Assembly (NCBI GenBank): GCA_009930355.1
Contig: RZYK01000058.1
Location: forward strand, 1 to 10,479
DNA: 10,479 nucleotides
Origin: Campylobacterota bacterium
GTDB lineage: Bacteria > Campylobacterota > Campylobacteria > Campylobacterales > Sulfurospirillaceae
Reading direction: 5' to 3'
Positions 5,675 to 10,479 of this stretch are shown here, piece by piece. Made by a program: the position numbers and the translations under genes. Position 1 is the first letter of the stretch. Each line of letters opens with the position of its first letter. Under the pieces are notes generated by a model. The model saw only the letters and a list, made by a program, of their open reading frames with translations, ran no database searches and had not been told where the DNA came from.

Positions 5675-6748
5675 GTGAAACGTATTACTCTTTTTTTTCT
5701 TAGCATAGTGTGTATGCTTTTTGCAGCCGATGCCCCCATTGTTGCCAATAAAGCAGAGTTTGTGTATCCTGATTTTTCACAGTGTTATGAAAAAAATAAG
5801 GGCTCCATTGTCTATTTTGGAAATACTCGAGCGATTGCTTTGAGTGAAAAGTATGCGGTTGCGTATTCCAAAGAGAAGCCTAGCGTTGCTTATGCTAAAT
5901 ATGATTACCTTTCGCATCTCTATCTTTTTGAGTCACCAAAACCTTTGATGCCTATGAAACTAAAAACGACAGCGGAATTAAAATTAGGTGAGTGGCTTGG
6001 AAGTATGACGGACAAATCTATTATTGCGGTCAATGCCTCAAAAATAGGAAAAAGTGCCAATGAGTTTTTTGAATTTGGAGGCGTGGGCGAAGTCAATGCC
6101 ATTGTGGGTGGTTTGTGCTGTGAAATGTATGGTTTAGGTGTTGGTGATAAATTTTTTATTGGTAGTGAAGCATTGGAGCAGTTTATGCTTGGGAAAAGCG
6201 CTTCTTTTTCAGAATTAGGAGTGCGTATTGTCGATGGCAATGAAAGCGTCATTGTGGATTTTGTAGATCCTACTTTTAAAGAGGCACGTTTAAAAGCAGG
6301 CGATAAAATTACCCTATTGAATGGGAAAAAAGTGAGCAATGTTAGTGAGTTTAGTGAAGCACTGAAAATTTTTAAAGATTTAAGTAAGGTGAGTGCTCAA
6401 ATTCAGCGGGATAATGCATGGATTGAAGAGAATATTTTAGCACCAAAAGTGGAAGCTAAAAAAGTGGAAGCACCTAAAGTGAAAAAAACACCACCTCCCA
6501 AAAAAGAGAGTTATTTACAAACTAAAGGCTTTAAGTTTGACAATGATCTTAAAATTATTGGCATTGAGCGAGGTTCTTTTGCAGAAAAGAGTGGTCTTAA
6601 AATCGGAGATCGTTTGATGCAAATCGATCGAGTTCCTATGGAGCGTGTGTCTGAAGCTGATGCATATTTGGCAAAAAATCGTAATCGTGACATGAGTTTG
6701 CTCTTTGAGCGTGATGATTTTCAATTTTTTGTTACCTTAAAACGTTAA
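5675..6748 (+). CDS. exported protein with two PDZ domains and a possible degenerate HtrA-like protease domain
   Basis: The 357-residue product starts with a signal peptide (KR, then a hydrophobic stretch to about residue 17, likely cleavage in the LFAADA region), so it should be periplasmic. No lipobox precedes Cys13. Residues about 190-248 form one PDZ-like domain (KEARLKAGDKITLLNGKKV). A Lys/Pro/Val-rich linker with short repeats (APKVEAKKVEAPKVKK, 256-271, then TPPPKK) leads to a second PDZ (about 285-355, with EKSGLKIGDRLMQID). Residues about 45-175 are laid out like a trypsin-type HtrA domain, but the expected His, Asp and Ser are missing. Cys148-Cys149 are adjacent cysteines in an exported protein. 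GTG is the start because AAGGAG lies 5 nt upstream; the nearby GTG at 5671 is out of frame. The exact role is unknown. Confidence 0.85.
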   Translation: MKRITLFFLSIVCMLFAADAPIVANKAEFVYPDFSQCYEKNKGSIVYFGNTRAIALSEKYAVAYSKEKPSVAYAKYDYLSHLYLFESPKPLMPMKLKTTAELKLGEWLGSMTDKSIIAVNASKIGKSANEFFEFGGVGEVNAIVGGLCCEMYGLGVGDKFFIGSEALEQFMLGKSASFSELGVRIVDGNESVIVDFVDPTFKEARLKAGDKITLLNGKKVSNVSEFSEALKIFKDLSKVSAQIQRDNAWIEENILAPKVEAKKVEAPKVKKTPPPKKESYLQTKGFKFDNDLKIIGIERGSFAEKSGLKIGDRLMQIDRVPMERVSEADAYLAKNRNRDMSLLFERDDFQFFVTLKR

Positions 6749-6758
6749 AAGGGATCGT

Positions 6759-7619
6759 TTGAGTTCTAAAATTTTAGTTGAAACATTTGAAACTTTTTTA
6801 AAAAAAGAGCTTCCTACTGTCGAGAGTTTCCACCCTCATTTTAACCGTGCGCTTAGCGAAATGCTTGATGTGGGAGGTAAACGTTTTCGTCCTCTTTTAC
6901 TCTTAAGTGTTGTGGAATCTTCTTCTCCTTTATTGCTTGAAAATGCTTTACATGTAAGTTTGGGTTTAGAGATGATGCATACGTATTCATTGATTCATGA
7001 TGATCTTCCTTGCATGGATAATGCGCAGTTAAGAAGAGGGCATCCGACCTTACATGTAAGCTATGATGAAACAACGGCTGTGTTAGTTGGTGATGCGCTT
7101 AATACCCATGCATTTTATAAAATAGCCAATGCCCCTTTAAGTGCAGAAACTAAGATTAAGCTCGTTTCTATTCTCTCGGGCGATGCTGGAATTTATGGCA
7201 TGGTTTTAGGGCAAGCGATTGATTGTTTTTTTGAAGATAAACGTTTAGATGTGGAACAGCTAAGCTTTTTACATGTACATAAAACAGCCAAACTTATTGC
7301 GGCATCTCTTCTTATGGGAGCGGTTATTTGCGAATTAGATAAGGCAACACAAGAAACACTGTACCAATTTGGATTGAAATTAGGGCTTTTGTTTCAAGTG
7401 CAAGATGACATTATTGATGCCACATTGAGCCCTGAAGAAGCGGGAAAACCGACTCAAAATGATAGCCATAAAAACTCCTTTGTGAATCTTTTAGGGTTAG
7501 AGGGTGCTGTAATGGAAAAAGAGAAACTTTTACGTGAGTTAGAAGAGGGATTGCATACGCTTGAAAGACCTTTGGCGCAAAGACTTCAAGGTATTATGAA
7601 TGATTATTTTAAAGTTTGA
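6759..7619 (+). CDS. ispA: polyprenyl synthetase, probable (2E,6E)-farnesyl diphosphate synthase
   Basis: IspA condenses isopentenyl diphosphate with dimethylallyl and geranyl diphosphate to give the C15 precursor of undecaprenyl phosphate and quinone tails. Family motifs are complete: GGKRFRP (residues 39-45), the first aspartate-rich motif DDLPCMD (81-87) followed by RRG, GQAID (151-155), HKTAKL (174-179) and the second aspartate motif QVQDDIID (213-220). The two extra residues in the first motif and Tyr76 five positions before it are typical of bacterial short-chain (C15) synthases; exact product length remains an inference. The start is TTG with AAGGGA 4 nt upstream, 10 nt after the PDZ gene; the first in-frame ATG is too far inside the conserved region. 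The gene contains three LHV-encoding palindrome sites. Confidence 0.94.
   Translation: MSSKILVETFETFLKKELPTVESFHPHFNRALSEMLDVGGKRFRPLLLLSVVESSSPLLLENALHVSLGLEMMHTYSLIHDDLPCMDNAQLRRGHPTLHVSYDETTAVLVGDALNTHAFYKIANAPLSAETKIKLVSILSGDAGIYGMVLGQAIDCFFEDKRLDVEQLSFLHVHKTAKLIAASLLMGAVICELDKATQETLYQFGLKLGLLFQVQDDIIDATLSPEEAGKPTQNDSHKNSFVNLLGLEGAVMEKEKLLRELEEGLHTLERPLAQRLQGIMNDYFKV
6948..6957. repeat. TTACATGTAA palindrome, copy 3 (in ispA)
   Basis: Exact 10-bp palindrome read in frame as Leu64-His65-Val66 of IspA. Confidence 0.8.
7049..7060. repeat. TTACATGTAA palindrome, copy 4 (in ispA)
   Basis: The core at 7050-7059 extends to the 12-bp palindrome CTTACATGTAAG. It reads as Leu98-His99-Val100 of IspA, just after the RRG motif. 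Confidence 0.8.
7269..7278. repeat. near-copy TTACATGTAC of the palindrome (in ispA)
   Basis: It matches the 10-bp motif at nine positions, keeping the 8-bp palindrome TACATGTA (7270-7277). It again encodes Leu-His-Val (171-173) in the same reading frame. Confidence 0.55.
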
Positions 7620-7632
7620 TTGAGGAATAGAA

Positions 7633-9603
7633 ATGGAAAATAAAACGTTATTAAAAAAACAAGCTGATACGATACGATTTTTAGCAGCAGATATGGTGCA
7701 ACGTGCTAATAGTGGACATCCTGGTGCACCGATGGGACTTGCTGATATTGTGACTATTTTGGCTAGACATATTCATCATAATCCTAAAAATCCAAAATGG
7801 ATGAATCGTGATCGTCTTATTTTTAGTGGTGGACATGCCTCAGCGCTTGTTTATTCATTTTTACATTTGAGTGGATATGATTTAAGCATTGAAGATTTAA
7901 AAAATTTTAGACAATTAGGTAGCAAAACACCAGGACACCCAGAATACGGTGACGTGCCAGGTGTGGAAGTCACAACAGGTCCTTTGGGACAGGGAATTTC
8001 TAATGCGGTTGGTTTTGCAATGGCGGCAAAATATGCTGCGAATATTTTGAACAAACCTAGCGCAGAAGTGATATCTCATAAAGTTTATTGTTTGTGTGGT
8101 GATGGTGATCTTCAAGAAGGCATTAGTTATGAAGCGTGTTCTTTGGCGGGGCATTTAGGCTTGGATAATTTAGTGGTGATTTATGATAGCAATGCTATTA
8201 CCATTGAAGGCGATACTTCTATTGCATGGAGTGAAGATGTTAAACATCGTTTTGAAGCGCAAGGGTGGGAAGTCTCTCGTATTGATGGTCACAATTATGA
8301 TGAAATTAATGCCGTTTTAGAGCAAGCAAAAGCGCAAACAAAACCCTATTTGATTATTGCAGATACGATTATTGCTAAAGGTGCGTGTGAGATGGAGGGA
8401 AGCCATCATGCGCATGGAGCACCTTTGGGATGTGAAGAGATTAAAAATGCAAAAATTAAAGCAGGGTTTGACCCAGAGTTAAGTTTTGTGGTCGATGAAG
8501 ATGTTAAAGCACGTTTTAGTTGTGCCCTTGAAAAAGGAGACCTTGCAGAAGCGCAATGGAATGCTTTCATTAAAAATAGCCTCACTCCTGAGCAAAAAGA
8601 ACTTTTTGAAGCCCTTTTAAATCCTGATTTTTCAAAAATTGAGTGGCCTTTGTTTGAAAATGATGTGGCAACACGTGATAGTAATGGAAAAATTCTCAAT
8701 GCGATTGCCAAAGCCATTCCTAGCTTTTTGGGAGGAAGTGCCGACTTAGGACCTTCCAATAAAAGTGAATTAGCAGGCATGGGAGATTTTCCATATGGTC
8801 GCAATATGCACTTTGGTATTCGTGAACATGCGATGGGTGCTATTATTAACTCGTTTGCTTTGTATGGGCTTTTTATTCCTTATGGTGCGACATTTTTTAT
8901 TTTTAGTGATTATATGAAGCCTTCTGTTCGTCTAGCAGCGCTTATGAAACTGAAAAACTTTTACATTTGGACACATGATAGCATTGGTGTGGGAGAAGAT
9001 GGTCCGACGCATCAACCTATTGAGCAACTGAGCCAATTTAGAGCACTTCCTAATTTTTATGTGTATCGTCCATGCGATGGCAGAGAAAATGTAAAAGCAT
9101 GGCAAAAGGCACTGAGTATGCAAGCACCTGCGGCATTTGTTTGCTCTCGTCAAAAACTCAAAGCACTTAAAGATGAGAGAGTCTATGGAGATGTGGAAAA
9201 TGGTGGTTATTTACTCACAAAACGAGACCATGCCAGTGTCACGTTGATGGCTAGTGGTAGTGAAGTTTATCTTGCGCTCCAAGTGGGTTGTCGTTTGGAA
9301 AAATTGGGTGTGAATGCCAACATTGTCAGTGTCCCTTGTTTTGATTTATTGGTTGAACAAGAAAAAGTATACATTGAAACAATTATTGATCCTAAAACGA
9401 AAGTGGTTGCTATTGAAGCGAGCGCAGGTAATGAGTGGTATCGTTATGCGGATGAGGTCATTGGTATGAAACGTTTTGGCGCAAGTGCTCCCGCTGAGTT
9501 GTTATTTGAAAAATTTGGACTTACTCCTGAGGGTGTTACAAAAACAGTGTGTGGATTTTTAAATATTTCATATGAAAATGTCGGTGTGGATTGTAAGCAG
9601 TAA
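7633..9603 (+). CDS. tkt: transketolase
   Basis: Transketolase moves two-carbon ketol units between sugar phosphates in the non-oxidative pentose phosphate pathway, using thiamine diphosphate and a divalent metal. At 656 residues it is full length. Motifs in order are SGHPGAPMG (27-35), His68 in GGHAS, GPLGQG (116-121), the cofactor motif GDGDLQEG (156-163) with Asp185 and Asn187 in DSN, and His261 in HHAHGAPLG. Then follow Arg348 for substrate phosphate, LGPSN (372-376), catalytic Glu398 in GIREHAMG, the EDGPTHQP segment (455-462) and Arg506 in SRQ. The ATG is preceded by GAGGAA at 5 nt. It is 13 nt after ispA and 2 nt before gph. It supplies pentose and erythrose 4-phosphate; in organisms lacking the oxidative branch this route matters for nucleotide synthesis. 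Confidence 0.97.
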   Translation: MENKTLLKKQADTIRFLAADMVQRANSGHPGAPMGLADIVTILARHIHHNPKNPKWMNRDRLIFSGGHASALVYSFLHLSGYDLSIEDLKNFRQLGSKTPGHPEYGDVPGVEVTTGPLGQGISNAVGFAMAAKYAANILNKPSAEVISHKVYCLCGDGDLQEGISYEACSLAGHLGLDNLVVIYDSNAITIEGDTSIAWSEDVKHRFEAQGWEVSRIDGHNYDEINAVLEQAKAQTKPYLIIADTIIAKGACEMEGSHHAHGAPLGCEEIKNAKIKAGFDPELSFVVDEDVKARFSCALEKGDLAEAQWNAFIKNSLTPEQKELFEALLNPDFSKIEWPLFENDVATRDSNGKILNAIAKAIPSFLGGSADLGPSNKSELAGMGDFPYGRNMHFGIREHAMGAIINSFALYGLFIPYGATFFIFSDYMKPSVRLAALMKLKNFYIWTHDSIGVGEDGPTHQPIEQLSQFRALPNFYVYRPCDGRENVKAWQKALSMQAPAAFVCSRQKLKALKDERVYGDVENGGYLLTKRDHASVTLMASGSEVYLALQVGCRLEKLGVNANIVSVPCFDLLVEQEKVYIETIIDPKTKVVAIEASAGNEWYRYADEVIGMKRFGASAPAELLFEKFGLTPEGVTKTVCGFLNISYENVGVDCKQ

Positions 9604-9605
9604 GT

Positions 9606-10262
9606 ATGGAAAAAGTCATTATTTTTGATTTAGATGGCACCCTTTTAGATACACTTGAAGATATTGCGATCAGTGCAAATTTTGCGCTGACACAATTAGG
9701 TTTTGAACCACAAGAGACTCAAAAGTATCGTTATTTTGTCGGAGAGGGCGTCTTTAAGCTTTTTGAGAATATTTTTGCCTCTCATCCTCAAAGCACAGAG
9801 ACAATTCAAAAAGCGGTAACGTTGTTTGAATCACATTATGCGAAGCAGTTTAATCAAAATACGAAGTTATATGAGGGGGTTAGCAAACTGCTGACTTTCC
9901 TTCAAACGCGCGGTTTTAAAATGGCCATTCTCTCCAATAAACCAGATAGTTTTACTAAAATGTGTGCGGTTAAATATTTACGTCAATGGCACTTTGAAAG
10001 GGTCTTTGGTATTCGAGAAGGTGTACCACGAAAGCCTGATCCTAGCGCTGCTTTAGAGATTTGTGAATCTTTACATGTAAAGCCTGAAGCATGTTATTAT
10101 TTGGGCGATACGATGATTGATATGCAAACAGCCAATCGTGCTGGTATGATGGCTATTGGTGCTTTGTGGGGATTTAGAGATGAAGATGAGCTTTTAGCTC
10201 ATGGGGCAAAACAGATTGCAAAAACACCCAGCGAGGTGATTAAACTCCTCGCTGAAGTGTGA
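9606..10262 (+). CDS. gph: HAD-family phosphatase, probable phosphoglycolate phosphatase
   Basis: The 218-residue protein is a subclass I HAD hydrolase of the Gph/PGP type. Motif I is DLDGTLLDT (8-16; nucleophile Asp8, acid/base Asp10) and motif II is Ser110 in LSNK. Motif III is Lys143 in RKPDP, and motif IV is GDTMID (167-172) with Asp168 and Asp172. The cap domain inserted after motif I is all-helical and covers roughly residues 16-85. Phosphoglycolate is the expected substrate by similarity, but HAD phosphatases are often promiscuous, so the substrate is inferred. It follows tkt by 2 nt with only a weak ribosome-binding site, suggesting coupling. It ends the unit, and its last codons contain the hairpin that appears to terminate the opposing chemotaxis gene. 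Confidence 0.88.
   Translation: MEKVIIFDLDGTLLDTLEDIAISANFALTQLGFEPQETQKYRYFVGEGVFKLFENIFASHPQSTETIQKAVTLFESHYAKQFNQNTKLYEGVSKLLTFLQTRGFKMAILSNKPDSFTKMCAVKYLRQWHFERVFGIREGVPRKPDPSAALEICESLHVKPEACYYLGDTMIDMQTANRAGMMAIGALWGFRDEDELLAHGAKQIAKTPSEVIKLLAEV
10069..10082. repeat. TTACATGTAA palindrome, copy 5, extended to 14 bp (in gph)
   Basis: The core at 10071-10080 extends to the 14-bp palindrome CTTTACATGTAAAG. It encodes Leu156-His157-Val158 of the phosphatase in the same frame as the other copies. Confidence 0.8.
10219..10260 (-). terminator. probable terminator of the leftward chemotaxis gene, inside the gph 3' end
   Basis: CAGCGAGG (10229-10236) pairs perfectly with CCTCGCTG (10247-10254) around a 10-nt loop. 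Four more pairs form outside a small internal loop (ACAC 10224-10227 with GTGT 10257-10260). On the minus strand the stem runs directly into TTTT (10223-10220), the layout of a rho-independent terminator for leftward transcription. On the plus strand there is no T tract after it. Confidence 0.6.
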
Positions 10263-10292
10263 TGAATTAGGATTTAAATTTTCCTAATTCAT
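10262..10292 (+). terminator. hairpin at the gph end, candidate rightward terminator
   Basis: ATGAATTAGGA (10262-10272) and TCCTAATTCAT (10282-10292) form a perfect 11-bp stem with a 9-nt loop, immediately after the gph stop. It overlaps the last codons of the opposing chemotaxis gene. The following bases (TTGTTAAGATTTTC) are only moderately T-rich, so termination strength is uncertain; it may instead stabilise the mRNA 3' end. Confidence 0.45.
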
Positions 10293-10479
10293 TGTTAAGA
10301 TTTTCTGTCATAGCGTGAAGGTGCTCACTGGCTTGTGAGACGTTATCAATGCTCGTGACATTTTCTTTAGAAATTACATTGATTTTCTCAATTTCTTCTA
10401 CCATACCTTTAATTTGTGTTGCGGTATGAACAAAATTATCAACCGTTGTATGCGCATCTTCAATGGTTTTTTTGATGGT
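10267..10479 (-). CDS. methyl-accepting chemotaxis protein, C-terminal end (5' part outside window)
   Basis: The minus-strand frame entering at 10479 and ending with TAA (10269-10267) encodes 70 residues with the heptad character of a chemoreceptor cytoplasmic coiled coil. The diagnostic part is VEEIEKINVISKEN followed by SIDNVSQASEHLHAM, typical of the C-terminal helix of the signalling domain, ending in NNELGKFKS. The signalling tip, membrane segments and sensor domain lie beyond the window, so the ligand cannot be inferred. There is no C-terminal CheR/CheB-binding pentapeptide of the NWETF type. The gene converges on gph, with 4 bp between the two stop codons. Confidence 0.85.
   Translation of the reverse strand, partial: TIKKTIEDAHTTVDNFVHTATQIKGMVEEIEKINVISKENVTSIDNVSQASEHLHAMTENLNNELGKFKS

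Noticed and set aside
5320..5748. A 142-codon open frame on the minus strand across the panD end, ybaB and the start of the PDZ gene
   Set aside because: It is antisense to three well-supported genes, has low-complexity Ser/Ile/Leu-rich composition and matches no family; it is a shadow frame.
6442..6500. Lys/Val/Glu/Pro repeats in the PDZ gene as a DNA repeat or phase-variable tract
   Set aside because: The repeat copies differ in sequence and length and form a protein linker; there is no uniform unit capable of slippage.
8406..8804. A 132-codon minus-strand open frame inside transketolase
   Set aside because: It lies fully within tkt, which has intact motifs throughout; there is no ribosome-binding or family evidence for the antisense frame.
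1..10479. Search for a defence island, mobile element, CRISPR array or novel multi-gene system
   Set aside because: Nearly all bases belong to conserved housekeeping genes in dense operons; no transposase, direct-repeat array, tRNA or foreign-looking cluster is visible.

Overview
The window looks like an ordinary core-chromosome segment of a Campylobacterota (Epsilonproteobacteria) genome, most likely Sulfurospirillum or a close relative. The evidence is the low G+C, the protein sequences, and the gene order nifU-like / TPR protein / murE / ybaB / PDZ protein / ispA / tkt. From memory, that order matches a Campylobacter jejuni cluster; the genus call is inference, not a database result.

Region 1 (1-2664, + strand) is the end of the large ribosomal-protein cluster: the 3' part of rpsM, then rpsK, rpsD, rpoA and rplQ. 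It closes with a textbook rho-independent terminator (10-bp perfect stem, 5-nt loop, T-rich tail).

Region 2 (2665-2770) is a short intergenic stretch. It holds a perfect 12-bp T-rich tandem duplication and a plausible extended -10 promoter, probably starting the next transcription unit.

Region 3 (2771-10262, + strand) is a tight run of nine genes, with gaps of 42 nt or less and two 1-nt stop/start overlaps. They encode an Nfu-type Fe-S scaffold protein, an uncharacterised TPR-like protein, MurE, PanD, a YbaB/EbfC nucleoid protein, an exported two-PDZ protein, farnesyl diphosphate synthase (IspA), transketolase and a Gph-type HAD phosphatase. The unit mixes envelope precursor supply (MurE for peptidoglycan; IspA for the C15 precursor of undecaprenyl phosphate) with cofactor (pantothenate, Fe-S) and central carbon metabolism. 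Three of the nine genes start with TTG or GTG.

Region 4 (10267-10479, - strand) is the C-terminal end of a methyl-accepting chemotaxis protein, convergent with gph and only 4 bp from it. Two hairpins cover the junction; the terminator for each gene appears to lie inside the 3' coding end of the opposing gene.

No mobile element, CRISPR array, tRNA or defence system is visible. Three signals deserve a second look. The palindrome TTACATGTAA occurs five times exactly and once with one mismatch, always in the Leu-His-Val reading frame of murE, ispA and gph. The PDZ protein reads like an HtrA-type protease that has lost its catalytic triad. The two terminators at the convergent junction are nested in coding sequence.
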